Positions 44,739 to 54,313 of a DNA stretch of 64,000 bases are shown here, in pieces. A program made the translations under genes and the position numbers. The stretch comes from Arenibacter algicola (lineage in GTDB: Bacteria; Bacteroidota; Bacteroidia; Flavobacteriales; Flavobacteriaceae), in contig NZ_JPOO01000003.1 of assembly GCF_000733925.1 (NCBI RefSeq), forward strand, positions 2,852,001 through 2,916,000, in the 5' to 3' direction. The notes under the pieces were generated by a model, which saw only the letters and a program-made list of their open reading frames with translations, was not told where the DNA came from and searched no databases. The first letter of the stretch is position 1; every line of letters begins with the position of its first letter.

Positions 44739-44772
44739 ACCTACAAAAAAATAGATTATACAAATTGACGGT

Positions 44773-46641
44773 ATGAGACATAACAAAGGACTTTTTTTTG
44801 GTTTAGTGGTTGCCATTCTTTGCTTAACAGCACAAATGGAAGCACAAAACAATACTTCCTATTGGCAACAGCATGTGGATTATTCCATGGATGTGAACGT
44901 GGATGTTGAAAAATATCAATACAGCGGAACACAAAAATTGGTCTATACCAATAATTCCCCGGATGTACTCAGCCGAGTGTATTACCATCTTTTTTTCAAT
45001 GCCTTTCAACCTGGCAGTGAGATGGACATGCGTTTACAAAGTATTGCTGACCCGGACGGTAGAATGATGGCAGACGGGAAAAGCAGGATTGCAAGTCTTA
45101 GCCCCGAAGAAATGGGATATCTTAGGGTTAATTCCCTAACTCAAGACAATCTAGCTGTTTCCTTTGTAGAAGAGGGAACAATTTTGGTTGTTGAATTAAA
45201 TAAACCAATTCCCGCTGGTGGAAAAACCACCTTTGAAATGACCTTCAATGGGCAAATCCCTTTGCAAATAAGGCGAAGTGGTAGAAATAGCAGTGAAGGG
45301 GTAGCGCTCTCTATGAGTCAGTGGTACCCGAAATTGGCGGAATACGATTTTGAAGGCTGGCATGCCGATCCCTATATTGCCCGTGAATTTCATGGAGTAT
45401 GGGGCGATTTTGATGTTAAGCTTACCTTGGACAAGAAATATGTAGTAGGGGGTACAGGGTATTTACAAAACCCTGAAGAAGTAGGTCATGGATATGAAAC
45501 GCCTGGATCAAAAATAAAAAAGACAAAGGGCAAAACCCTTACTTGGCATTTTAAGGCCCCAATGGTTCACGATTTTATGTGGGCTGCAGATCCAGACTAC
45601 CTTCACGATACCCTAAAGGTAGAAAATGGGCCAATGCTACATTTTTTCTATAAAAACGATAAGGAAATTGTGGAAAACTGGAAAAAACTTCAGCCAAAAA
45701 CGGCCGAGGCCATGCAATTCTTCAATAAAAATATTGGCGATTATCCCTATGAGCAATACTCGGTGATACAAGGAGGCGATGGTGGTATGGAATACGCTAT
45801 GAGTACCCTTATCACCGGTGGTAGAAATTTTGGAAGCCTGGTAGGGGTTATGGTGCATGAAATGGCACATTCCTGGTTCCAGCATGTGTTGGCGAGCAAC
45901 GAATCCAAACACGAATGGATGGATGAGGGCTTTACCTCCTTTATCTCCAGTTTATGTATGGACCAGATCATGGACCAAAAAAAGGAAAATCCCTTTGCAG
46001 GTTCCTATCAAGGATATTACAATTTGGTGGCTTCTGGTAAAGAACAGCCCCAAACCACCCATGCCGATAGATATGAGCTAAATTTTGCCTATGGGGTTGC
46101 TGCCTACAGCAAAGGGGCTATTTTCCTATCGCAATTGGGTTATATCATAGGCCAGGATAAGCTAATGGAGACCCTGAGAAAATATTATCAGGACTTTAAA
46201 TTTAAACACCCCACCCCTAACGATATAAAAAGAACCGCCGAAAAGGTCTCCGGAATGGAGTTGGACTGGTACCTTACAGATTGGACCCAAACAACAAACA
46301 CTATAGATTACGGTATTAAGGCAGTAGAGCCAGATGGACAAAAAACCAAGGTAAGCTTGGAGCGAATTGGTCTTATGCCCATGCCCATAGATATTTTGGT
46401 ACTGTACAATGATGGTACCCAAGAAACATTTTATGCTCCATTGCGTATGATGTATGGCGAAAAAGAGAATCCATATCCCAATTTAAAAAGAACCGTATTG
46501 CAAGATTGGCCCTGGGCAAATACCAATTACGACCTTATCTTGGATAAGGAGCTCAATAATGTTAAGGCCATTGTATTGGACCCATCCCAGCTGATGGCAG
46601 ATGTAAATGAAGAAAACAATGTCTGGCAGGCCCAAGAGTAA
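44773..46641 (+). CDS. M1-family zinc metallopeptidase
   Basis: 622 residues with a signal peptide (to about 24, EAQ). The gluzincin motif is H362-E-M-A-H366 with the third ligand Glu385 (WMDEGF). The exopeptidase motif, usually GxMEN, reads GGMEYAMS. The N-terminal beta domain contains QYSGTQKLVYTNNSP. It is an exported aminopeptidase-like enzyme acting on peptides in the periplasm. Normal length for the flavobacterial subgroup. Confidence 0.92.
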   Translation: MRHNKGLFFGLVVAILCLTAQMEAQNNTSYWQQHVDYSMDVNVDVEKYQYSGTQKLVYTNNSPDVLSRVYYHLFFNAFQPGSEMDMRLQSIADPDGRMMADGKSRIASLSPEEMGYLRVNSLTQDNLAVSFVEEGTILVVELNKPIPAGGKTTFEMTFNGQIPLQIRRSGRNSSEGVALSMSQWYPKLAEYDFEGWHADPYIAREFHGVWGDFDVKLTLDKKYVVGGTGYLQNPEEVGHGYETPGSKIKKTKGKTLTWHFKAPMVHDFMWAADPDYLHDTLKVENGPMLHFFYKNDKEIVENWKKLQPKTAEAMQFFNKNIGDYPYEQYSVIQGGDGGMEYAMSTLITGGRNFGSLVGVMVHEMAHSWFQHVLASNESKHEWMDEGFTSFISSLCMDQIMDQKKENPFAGSYQGYYNLVASGKEQPQTTHADRYELNFAYGVAAYSKGAIFLSQLGYIIGQDKLMETLRKYYQDFKFKHPTPNDIKRTAEKVSGMELDWYLTDWTQTTNTIDYGIKAVEPDGQKTKVSLERIGLMPMPIDILVLYNDGTQETFYAPLRMMYGEKENPYPNLKRTVLQDWPWANTNYDLILDKELNNVKAIVLDPSQLMADVNEENNVWQAQE

Positions 46642-46659
46642 AAAATAATTAAAATTTTC

Positions 46660-46700
46660 AATCCGTTTAAGATGGCCTCGGTAGCTATTTTAAACGGATT
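46660..46700. terminator. Bidirectional terminator between convergent genes
   Basis: AATCCGTTTAA and TTAAACGGATT form perfect 11-bp arms around a 19-nt loop, followed by a T-rich run on the plus strand; the minus side has AT-rich sequence. The stop codon of the minus-strand gene (46690-46692) lies inside the hairpin. Confidence 0.7.
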
Positions 46701-47895
46701 TTTTATTTCTATACCACCATGTCCCTTTATACATCTTGTTCTTGGCGGTAGCTTCCCTACTGGTCATTAAGACTTCACCTTTATTGATTACCCTATTTCT
46801 ATACCCCAAAAGATGGAAAAGAGGTTTTGCCATAAATCTGGCAGTTCTTTCATTAACCAATAAGGTGCCCTTATTCTTATCGGCCCACGAAACCCCGGGT
46901 AAAATGGGTAACAAAAGGGGCATTCTTATTTTTCTCAATAGGACCGATAACCACAAGGCGAACTTAGGCGTCTTGCGAATCAGAAAAAACCCATCCTCAC
47001 CCTGGCTTTGGTACAAAGGCATGAAAATGCTGGATTTTTGCAGTGCCAATACCGCTTTATCGTTATGTTCTGCCAATATTTTTCCTTTGTTCACAACATC
47101 GAAACTCCTGAATCCTGGCAACATAAGAAATTTGTCCCCGGGTGCAATGGGATGTCTGTGAATTATCTCAAAAAAGCTGGCGTTCTCCTTGGCCGAATTT
47201 TGAAGCTGACGATAATACCCTTCAAATCCATCAACATCGGCTCTTTTAAGCGCACCGCCATAGACCAGGGACAACCACATAAAAGCTATACTATTTTCCA
47301 CCGCTTCCTTCGCCGTATGCTGGCCAGATTCAAAACCAATGGCCAAGTAGCCCTGTTCGTTGATATAACTCAGTAGAGGGCCGTCTAAGTACTCCTCAAT
47401 CCCCAAAATTATTGGGACTGGAAAGAGCTTTGAAAATTTCCTGTTGATCAAGGCATCATTAATAGTAATAAACGGCAGGGTCTTGCTGGAAGTGGTATGG
47501 AAATCTATAAAGTAAAAAGGCCCGGATTCTGTTTTCAGGATATCCAATAAGACTTGGTGAATGCATAACAATTCCCTGTCTTCGTTAAGAAGTTCATTTT
47601 CAGCTTTGGCCTTAATTTTTTCAATTTTTTCATCGGTCCATAATCGGTTTAGGTCACGATCCACAAATCTTTTCCCTTCCAAAAGTGCCGCAATGTTGCC
47701 ACGAATCCCATAAATGCTGCCATTTACAGAAATTTCATTTTCTTCGATCCCAAGGAAAACTTCTTGCATTGCCTCCTCACCGGAAGGCTCATTGCCATGA
47801 ATACCCCCAAAGAATATCATGGTAGGGCCACCATTGCCGCCTTTTAAATGACCAATGGTTCGGCTCTTGCCAATTTGGTTCTCTATGGTAATCAT
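46690..47895 (-). CDS. Succinylglutamate desuccinylase/aspartoacylase-type zinc hydrolase (M14-like)
   Basis: 401 residues from the ATG at 47895 (MITIENQIGKSRTIGHLKGG), which overlaps the stop of the upstream gene by 4 bp (ATGA). The zinc motif GGIHGNEPSGEE (His and Glu) is followed by RDLNRLW and DFHTTSS (third ligand), with a late Glu in GFESGQHT. This is the AstE/AspA branch of the carboxypeptidase-A clan, which cleaves N-acyl amino acids or small amide bonds. Translational coupling to a GCS2-type ligase suggests that the pair makes and breaks an amide or gamma-glutamyl-type bond; the compound is unknown. Confidence 0.82.
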   Translation of the reverse strand: MITIENQIGKSRTIGHLKGGNGGPTMIFFGGIHGNEPSGEEAMQEVFLGIEENEISVNGSIYGIRGNIAALLEGKRFVDRDLNRLWTDEKIEKIKAKAENELLNEDRELLCIHQVLLDILKTESGPFYFIDFHTTSSKTLPFITINDALINRKFSKLFPVPIILGIEEYLDGPLLSYINEQGYLAIGFESGQHTAKEAVENSIAFMWLSLVYGGALKRADVDGFEGYYRQLQNSAKENASFFEIIHRHPIAPGDKFLMLPGFRSFDVVNKGKILAEHNDKAVLALQKSSIFMPLYQSQGEDGFFLIRKTPKFALWLSVLLRKIRMPLLLPILPGVSWADKNKGTLLVNERTARFMAKPLFHLLGYRNRVINKGEVLMTSREATAKNKMYKGTWWYRNKKSV

Positions 47896-49742
47896 AAGTC
47901 CTTGGTTGTAACTATCCCTACCAATTTCTTTCCGTGTACCACTGGCAGACAATTTATACCTTTGGATTCCATTAATGCCTTCGCCCTATTCATGCCTTCC
48001 TCCTCGGTTATAGTAATAAGTTCTGTTTTCATAAAATCCTTTATAGGCCCTTCAAACTTGTCCGGATGCTTCAAATATTCTTTTAGGTCGGTCCAAGTCA
48101 GCAATCCAACCAAATCCAGATCATCATTTAGAATGGGTACATGGTGAATATTTTTCCACTGCATCATTTTCAACACCAACTCCGAACTATCACTATCCAG
48201 GGCGGTAATGGTTCGCACGTTCATAATCTGGTACACCTTCTTCTCATTTTTTCCAATTACAAATTCATCCCCCCTTGGCAATTGCCATGCATCTACCGAA
48301 TATCCTTTTTGTTGACCCTGGTACATTTTGGCCGTTAATATGGTCAGGGCATCCGGAAGCTTAAACTCCTTACTAAGCTTTCTATAACTTTTAATAGTCC
48401 ATCGTGAACCGTTTTGAGTGGCAATCCTCTTTTCTATAATTTTTAAGTAATGCTCTGCATCCTTTGGTGCTACCCCCATACTGTACAATCCCTTAAAGGC
48501 CATTGGCAAGAAATGATCCAACAATAATTGTTGACTGGAGATTAGTTGTCCATCCCAATAAAATTGAGCTGCCATACCGTATCTGGCGGCATTGAAAAAA
48601 TTACTTTTCGCATCCTTAAAATCCATCTTGGTATGAATGGCATTGAATTTTTTAGGCCTTCCCATCATTACTCCCACCCACAGCATCATATTGGCAATTT
48701 CGTCCTCGGTAGTGGGTCCGGAAGGAATATATCTATTCTCAATTCTTATATGGGGTCTTCCATTGGTAATGCCATAGCAGACACGGTTCCAGGTATAGAC
48801 TGTTCCGTTATGGAGTGAAAGCGCCTTTAACTTTGGTATTTTTCCCTGTTTCAATTCGTTTAAACTGTCCACATCGATAGCGGAAGTAAGTAGGCTCCTA
48901 AATCCTGTAATGGAGTCCTTATAATAATCCACAACTGTTCCTTTGGACCAACTATTTCCAAAGTTCACCCTAGGTTCACTTTCATTCAATAGAAAGTTAC
49001 TGGCCCTGGTATCAACACTCTGCGTAAATAGGGCAATTCTGGTCTCTTCCCATAATTCCCGACCAAAGAGCATGGGGGAGTTGGTACAAATGGACAGGAT
49101 GGGCCCTGCAATGGCCTGGGACCAATTGTAGGTATCCATAAAATCATATGGGTCTATCTGCAGATGCGCTTGAAAACTGGTATTGCATCCTTCGAACAAC
49201 ACGGAATCATGGCGAATATTCAACTCATCTACCCCTTTTATATGAATTTCTATATCATTATTTCTTATTTCCTTAATAACCTCGTTCAAAATCTTATATC
49301 GGGGAATAGGGGTCAAATATTCTAAATTCAGATGTCTTTTTGAAATGGTCGGCAAAATTCCGCACAGTATAATTTTTGTAGCAGATTCTTCGGCAACCTT
49401 ATTGGCCATGGTCAATAATTGATCTAACTGTAAGTGCATTTCGGAAAAACAGTTCCCGGATAATGGAACGGGATCCAAATTAATTTCGAGGTTATAAAGG
49501 GCCAATTCGGTGGTGAAATGGGGATCATCTATATTTTTAAGCACTTCCAAAGCCTTATTGGATGGCTGCCATGATTCATCAACCAAACAGAACTCCTGTT
49601 CGGCACCGATCCTAATCGGACTTTGTTCGAACATCCTTTTATCCAGTATTTGTTCCAAAGCCGCAATGTCTGCCAACAATTGTTTAATATACCTGGCCTT
49701 AAGCGGATTGTTCCTCAATTTTTCTACTTGCAATTCTCCCAT
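47892..49742 (-). CDS. GCS2-type carboxylate-amine ligase fused to a CBS-domain pair
   Basis: 616 residues. Residues 1 to about 480 are a glutamate-cysteine ligase 2 (YbdK-like) domain: IRIGAEQEFCLVDESW (metal and ATP site), YNLEINLDP, FEGCNTSFQAHLQIDP and RIENRYIPSGPTTEDEIANMMLW. Residues about 490-616 are two CBS motifs (IMNVRTITALDSDSSELVLKMMQWKNIHHVPI and FMKTELITITEEEGMNRAKALMESKGINCLPVV), likely binding adenine nucleotides and regulating activity. The fusion is unusual relative to single-domain YbdK. It is the first gene of a two-gene unit with the aspartoacylase-like hydrolase. Confidence 0.85.
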   Translation of the reverse strand: MGELQVEKLRNNPLKARYIKQLLADIAALEQILDKRMFEQSPIRIGAEQEFCLVDESWQPSNKALEVLKNIDDPHFTTELALYNLEINLDPVPLSGNCFSEMHLQLDQLLTMANKVAEESATKIILCGILPTISKRHLNLEYLTPIPRYKILNEVIKEIRNNDIEIHIKGVDELNIRHDSVLFEGCNTSFQAHLQIDPYDFMDTYNWSQAIAGPILSICTNSPMLFGRELWEETRIALFTQSVDTRASNFLLNESEPRVNFGNSWSKGTVVDYYKDSITGFRSLLTSAIDVDSLNELKQGKIPKLKALSLHNGTVYTWNRVCYGITNGRPHIRIENRYIPSGPTTEDEIANMMLWVGVMMGRPKKFNAIHTKMDFKDAKSNFFNAARYGMAAQFYWDGQLISSQQLLLDHFLPMAFKGLYSMGVAPKDAEHYLKIIEKRIATQNGSRWTIKSYRKLSKEFKLPDALTILTAKMYQGQQKGYSVDAWQLPRGDEFVIGKNEKKVYQIMNVRTITALDSDSSELVLKMMQWKNIHHVPILNDDLDLVGLLTWTDLKEYLKHPDKFEGPIKDFMKTELITITEEEGMNRAKALMESKGINCLPVVHGKKLVGIVTTKDL

Positions 49743-49860
49743 AAATCCCTTATTTATAGTTTAGTAAAAAATATAACCCAAGATAATGGCTAATGGGATT
49801 TTGAACTATGATCATTGTCATATCCCATAACTGTGGTTTTTATTTTACATTTACGGCCAA

Positions 49861-50244
49861 ATGTCATTTAGCTTCCCAAAAAAAGAAAAACTAAAGAGCA
49901 AAAAACTAATTGAACAGTTGTTTGCGGAAGGGATTGGTGTTACCAATTATCCTATAAAACTTGTTTATCTCAAAACGAGATTTGAAGATGATTCCAAATG
50001 CAAGGTCGGGGTAACCGCGTCCAAAAGAAATTTTAAAAGTGCCGTAAAAAGAAATCGAATTAAAAGATTGATGCGGGAAAGCTATAGGTTGAACAAACAC
50101 CTAATTTTTAACAACATAGAGGGTAACTTTGCGTTTATGTTTTTATATCTTGGTAAGGAGATGCCCTCGCAATCCAAAATAACAGATAACATGATTCCTT
50201 TGATGCGGAAATTTGTCGATGAAATTGCCAAGGCTAGCAAATAA
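49861..50244 (+). CDS. rnpA: Ribonuclease P protein component
   Basis: 127 residues. The family's RNR signature is visible as KVGVTASKRNFKSAVKRNRIKRLMRESYR. It binds the catalytic RNase P RNA and assists 5' processing of tRNAs. The ATG is close to a -7 like TACATTTA (49846-49853), implying a short leader. The following protease gene starts 11 bp downstream, an arrangement I believe is common in Bacteroidota. Confidence 0.93.
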   Translation: MSFSFPKKEKLKSKKLIEQLFAEGIGVTNYPIKLVYLKTRFEDDSKCKVGVTASKRNFKSAVKRNRIKRLMRESYRLNKHLIFNNIEGNFAFMFLYLGKEMPSQSKITDNMIPLMRKFVDEIAKASK

Positions 50245-50255
50245 TTAATGAACAG

Positions 50256-51884
50256 ATGAAAGAGATATTAAAAAAGCGGGTACTAATTCCCATTATCGCC
50301 ATTGCCCTACTTATTGCAGGAAGTAGTTTTAAGGGCGATTTTTTTGAGATTGCCAAACAGATCGAAATTTTTACAACTCTTTTCAAAGAGTTGAATATGA
50401 ACTACGTGGATGAAACCAATCCTGCGGAATTAATGGATACGGCCATTAAAAATATGTTGGAAGATCTGGATCCCTATACCAAATTCCTGAATGAGCAAGA
50501 CGTTGAATCATTTAAAATAAATAATGCGGGCGAATATTCCGGTATTGGTGCCGTGGTACGGAGTTACAAGGATAAAGTAGTTATTGTTGAACCTTACAAA
50601 GGCTATCCCGCAGATAAGGCGGGCCTTAAGGCCGGGGATGAAATTATTAAGATAGGTGATGTTGCCATAGCGGACATTCAGGATGATGCCGACGAACTTT
50701 TAAAAGGAGCCAATAACACCAGTGTGGGCATTACTTATATTAGGCAGGGAGAAACCAAGTCTACAACAGTAAACAGGGAATCTATAGAAGTAGATGCCGT
50801 TCCCTATTACAAGATGATCAAGGAAAACACCGGTTATATTGTTTTGTCCAAATTCAATAAAAAAGCTTCTGAACAGGCCAAGGAAGCTCTCCTTAACTTA
50901 AAAAACGATGGCGCCAAAAAAATAATTTTAGACCTAAGGGATAATCCCGGTGGTCTATTGACCGAAGCTATCAATGTAACCAATCTGTTTATTCCAAAAG
51001 GGGAACTTGTTGTAACCACCAAGTCCAAGGTAAAGAAATTCAACAGGGAATATAAAACTACCAACCAACCCATAGATACAGAAATACCCTTGGTTGTATT
51101 GGTAAATGGAAGAAGTGCCTCGGCCAGTGAAATTGTCTCCGGCAGCCTACAGGATTTGGACCGCGCTGTTATAGTGGGCGCAAGGAGTTTTGGCAAAGGT
51201 TTGGTACAACGCCCTTTAAAATTAACCTATGGCACACAACTAAAGGTAACCATCTCCAGATATTATACAGCATCGGGCAGGTGCATACAATCCTTGGATT
51301 ATTGGAATAGGGATGAGAATGGAAACGCAGTCAAAAATACTCAGTTCAGGGATTTTAAAACCAGAAATGGACGAAAAGTCCAAGATGGCGGCGGTGTTTT
51401 GCCGGATATAGAAATTGCTGCAGCCAAAACAAATACCCTTACCCAGGCGCTATTATCCGGTAATGTTATTTTTGACTACGCCACCGATTTCTATTATAAT
51501 AACAAGGTGGAAAATGTATTGGACTTTAGTTATAAGGATAGTGATTTTGCATCTTTCAAAAATTATGTCTCCAAAAGTAATTTTGATTTTGAGACTAAGG
51601 CCGAAAAAGCCTTAAAAGAGGCTATGTCCGGTGAGGACAGCACCATATTCGGCAACGAGGTGAATGAACATTATAAGGCGCTGTTGTTGGAAATGGATAA
51701 AAACAAACTTATGGCTTTGGATAAATACAAAGCTGAAATCCAGAAGAATTTAGAGGATGAAATTCTTAAACGCTATTTCTACAGGGAAGGTCTTTATGAT
51801 TACCATTTACAAAATGACGAAGCCATTATGGCCGCTTCCGAACTGTTGAACGACAATGGCAAATACATGAATATTCTAAAATAA
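50256..51884 (+). CDS. C-terminal processing peptidase (S41, CtpA/Prc-like)
   Basis: 542 residues. One N-terminal membrane anchor or signal (about 6-25), a PDZ domain (about 85-165: GIGAVVRSYKDKVVIVEPYKGYPADKAGLKAGDEI), and the S41 catalytic core. VNGRSASASEIVSGSLQDL (about 283-301) holds the nucleophilic Ser, and GARSFGKGLVQ (about 307-317) the Lys of the Ser-Lys dyad. It cleaves C-terminal tails of periplasmic proteins. Operon with rnpA. Confidence 0.93.
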   Translation: MKEILKKRVLIPIIAIALLIAGSSFKGDFFEIAKQIEIFTTLFKELNMNYVDETNPAELMDTAIKNMLEDLDPYTKFLNEQDVESFKINNAGEYSGIGAVVRSYKDKVVIVEPYKGYPADKAGLKAGDEIIKIGDVAIADIQDDADELLKGANNTSVGITYIRQGETKSTTVNRESIEVDAVPYYKMIKENTGYIVLSKFNKKASEQAKEALLNLKNDGAKKIILDLRDNPGGLLTEAINVTNLFIPKGELVVTTKSKVKKFNREYKTTNQPIDTEIPLVVLVNGRSASASEIVSGSLQDLDRAVIVGARSFGKGLVQRPLKLTYGTQLKVTISRYYTASGRCIQSLDYWNRDENGNAVKNTQFRDFKTRNGRKVQDGGGVLPDIEIAAAKTNTLTQALLSGNVIFDYATDFYYNNKVENVLDFSYKDSDFASFKNYVSKSNFDFETKAEKALKEAMSGEDSTIFGNEVNEHYKALLLEMDKNKLMALDKYKAEIQKNLEDEILKRYFYREGLYDYHLQNDEAIMAASELLNDNGKYMNILK

Positions 51885-52365
51885 GGGAATCCAGGTCAAA
51901 TAATACCTAGGTATTGAACCAAGTAATTAAAACCAGAATAATTTTTAATATTCTCATCGATTTTTTCAAAATGCTAGATTACGGTTGAATAAAGTCAACC
52001 TGTAGGCTTTATGTCGATTATGCGAACAGCTTGCGCTTTAATGCATAAATTAAACCCAACATTTGTAGGCAGTCACTAAGATAACCATATACAATAAATT
52101 TAGGAATAAAATTAACGGTAATTATACCCTTATTATACCCATGGTCATGGTTATTTAAATTTAAGGAGGCGATTTAGATTGAAAGTGTAATGGTCCCACT
52201 ATACGGGCCGTTCTACCGGGCCGTTCAAACAAAATATAAAGATCTCAGTTCCCAGTTCCATTTGTCGTTCTTTTTAGTAGTTCCGGTAATTAACCTTTTG
52301 CGGAACTAAAAAAAGTAAATTTAAACGACTTCTTATATTAACTCAATAAAAGGTATTAAACCTCA
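51885..52365. other. Long non-coding stretch before repeat copy B
   Basis: No gene is supported. It contains a small hairpin (GGTTGA/TCAACC, 51983-52000), a short fragment resembling the dispersed repeat (AGGTATTGAACC near 51909), and a tandem CGGGCCGTTC pair at 52204-52226. The composition and lack of genes suggest decayed accessory DNA. Confidence 0.4.
52204..52226. repeat. Tandem 10-bp repeat (CGGGCCGTTC x2, 3-bp spacer)
   Basis: Two perfect copies in direct orientation (52204-52213, 52217-52226). They are GC-rich against an AT-rich background. They could be protein-binding sites; nothing more can be said. Confidence 0.35.
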
Positions 52366-52507
52366 GGGCAAGCCCTGAACCCAATAATAAGAATCGACCT
52401 AAGGGTCGAGGTATTGAACCTAGATCCCGCCAAAAAGGCGGGATTAGTTCAACTTGCAATTTTCAGTGCGTCTTACTGACTTCTTAAAATTGAGTTTCAC
52501 TAATAAA
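52366..52507. repeat. Dispersed 143-bp intergenic repeat, copy B
   Basis: Matches copy A at 39971-40113 along its full length, same orientation. It keeps the same hairpin segments; the base change that turns CCCAGAAC into CCCTGAAC and one lost base in the CCCGCC loop are among the few differences. It ends 112 bp before the DUF4143 ATPase gene. Confidence 0.8.
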
Positions 52508-52619
52508 ATTGACAAATAAGAATTGAATATCCCTATTTTTTTCTTAAAGTTATTATTATTGTATTATAAGGTCATCTAATTGACTCTATTTGATATATTT
52601 GTAATAAATTAAGTACAAA

Positions 52620-54050
52620 ATGATACGAGAAATTTCCAAAGACCAAGTACTAGACCGAATTCGATTTGAAAATCCATGGTGGATAGATGGCGAAATTGAA
52701 ACTGATTACAATGAGATGCCGCGAAGGTTATACTTTGAACTATTCAAACCATTGGTGAAAGAAAGGGAGATAAGAAGAGCTGTAGTATTGATGGGGCCAC
52801 GAAGGGTTGGAAAAACTGTTATGCTCTATCACATGGTTCAAGAATTAATCGAAAATGGCGTAGATCCAAAAAAAATAATATTTATAACCATAGAAAACCC
52901 TATTTATAATAATATCTCTCTTGAACAACTTTTTAATTATTCAAAAGAAGCTACTGGTCTGACTGATAAATCTGATTGGCACATAATTTATGATGAAATA
53001 CAATATTGCAGGGAATGGGAAGTACATTTAAAATCTTTAGTAGATAGTTATAGGAAAGATAAGTTTATTGTATCTGGATCTGCTGCAGCTGCACTGAAAT
53101 TTGCAAGCAATGAAAGTGGGGCGGGTCGATTTACCGATTTCTTGCTCCCTCCACTTACCTTTAATGAATATATATCCTTAAAAGGTTTGGATAGGCTAAT
53201 CAAGCCTATACAACTTAATTGGAACGATAAACAGACAGAATTCTATTCAACAAGTCATTTAGATGAGCTCAACAGACATTTTCTAGACTACATTAACTTT
53301 GGAGGATATCCAGAAGTAATACTTTCCGAAAAAATTCAAGCAAACCCAGGGCGATATATAAGGCAAGATATTGTAGACAAAGTTATTCTTAGAGATTTAC
53401 CTAGTCTCTACGGCATAAGCGATACACGAGAATTATATTCTCTATTCACGACAATTGCATATAACAGCGGTGGTGAATTCTCACTTGAGACCTTGAGCAA
53501 ACAATCACAAGTACCTAAAAACACTTTAAAAAAGTACATTGAATACTTAGAAGCTGCATTCTTAATAAAGCAAATTAAACGAATTGATCAAAGTGGAAAA
53601 AGATTCAAACGAGATAATTTTTTCAAAATATACCTTACAAACCCCTCATTACGAAGTGCATTGTTTACTCCTATAACGGCGACTGACGAAATGATTGGCA
53701 ATATGGTTGAAACAGCAATATTTGCTCAATGGATGCACAGGGATTGGTTTACACCTTATTACGCTAGATGGAACAATGGCGAAGTGGATATGGTCGGATT
53801 GAGTGATAATACATTAAAACCTATTTGGGCCCTCGAAATTAAATGGTCAGATCGATATTTTGAAAAACCGAAGGAGTTAAAAAGTTTAATCAAATTTTGC
53901 CAGGAAAATAATATTAAAACTCCAATTGTTACGTCAATAAGTAAAGAAGGGGAAGTGGAATATGCAGATGTTCACTTTCAATTTTTACCTTCATCCGCTT
54001 ATGCATATACAGTCGGAAAAAATACGCTCGACATGAAAATAAAGAAATAA
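52620..54050 (+). CDS. AAA ATPase with DUF4143 (ATP-binding protein, accessory)
   Basis: 476 residues. The AAA_14 domain has Walker A MGPRRVGKTVM (about 59-69), Walker B WHIIYDEIQYC (about 121-131) and a sensor FIVSGSAAAALKF. DUF4143 follows (about 215-440) and contains GEVDMVGL ... LEIKWSD, a PD-(D/E)xK-like nuclease-fold motif. The cellular role of these ATPases is unclear; many are found in accessory regions of bacteria and archaea. AT-richer than the core genes around it and standing alone between a dispersed repeat and a tRNA-derived fragment, it looks horizontally acquired. Confidence 0.83.
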   Translation: MIREISKDQVLDRIRFENPWWIDGEIETDYNEMPRRLYFELFKPLVKEREIRRAVVLMGPRRVGKTVMLYHMVQELIENGVDPKKIIFITIENPIYNNISLEQLFNYSKEATGLTDKSDWHIIYDEIQYCREWEVHLKSLVDSYRKDKFIVSGSAAAALKFASNESGAGRFTDFLLPPLTFNEYISLKGLDRLIKPIQLNWNDKQTEFYSTSHLDELNRHFLDYINFGGYPEVILSEKIQANPGRYIRQDIVDKVILRDLPSLYGISDTRELYSLFTTIAYNSGGEFSLETLSKQSQVPKNTLKKYIEYLEAAFLIKQIKRIDQSGKRFKRDNFFKIYLTNPSLRSALFTPITATDEMIGNMVETAIFAQWMHRDWFTPYYARWNNGEVDMVGLSDNTLKPIWALEIKWSDRYFEKPKELKSLIKFCQENNIKTPIVTSISKEGEVEYADVHFQFLPSSAYAYTVGKNTLDMKIKK

Positions 54051-54252
54051 TCATTCCACAGCACTAAACTTTTTTATAGTTCTAATAGAGGATGATCAAA
54101 CACCTCAGATGAATACCAAAACAACAGTAAGGTAATCTGAGACGCTCTAAGTTTACAAGGTATTTTCGGGAAAAGGCAGATCAACGAAATAAATAAAACT
54201 CAAAAAACTTTATTATTATAAAAGCCTAATATGTTGTGCCCAAAAAAATAAA

Positions 54253-54283
54253 AATCCCCTGACTTAAATGAAATCAAGGGATT
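54253..54283 (-). terminator. Terminator following the tRNA-Gln-like fragment
   Basis: On the minus strand AATCCCTTGA and TCAGGGGATT pair over 10 bp (one G-T) with an 11-nt loop and are followed by TTTTTATTTTTTT. It lies 7 bp beyond the tRNA-like 3' end at 54290, as for a tRNA terminator, and may now end the acyltransferase transcript. Confidence 0.7.
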
Positions 54284-54289
54284 GTAACG

Positions 54290-54311
54290 TTGGCCTACTA
54301 CGAATCGAACC
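54290..54311 (-). other. tRNA 3'-end fragment (tRNA-Gln-like), candidate attachment-site remnant
   Basis: The minus strand reads GGTTCGATTCGTAGTAGGCC followed by AA: a T loop, the 3' side of a T stem and an acceptor 3' strand (TAGGCCA plus A), resembling the 3' end of Bacteroidota tRNA-Gln with its U1-A72 pair. No 5' part exists. The fragment begins 2 bp after the stop codon of the acyltransferase gene and is followed by a terminator. It most likely marks an old integration event. Confidence 0.5.
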
Positions 54312-54313
54312 TT

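Noticed and set aside
54290..54311. A functional tRNA-Gln gene
   Set aside because: The T stem has no 5' partner and the upstream sequence is the end of the acyltransferase gene; only the last 22 bases are tRNA-like.
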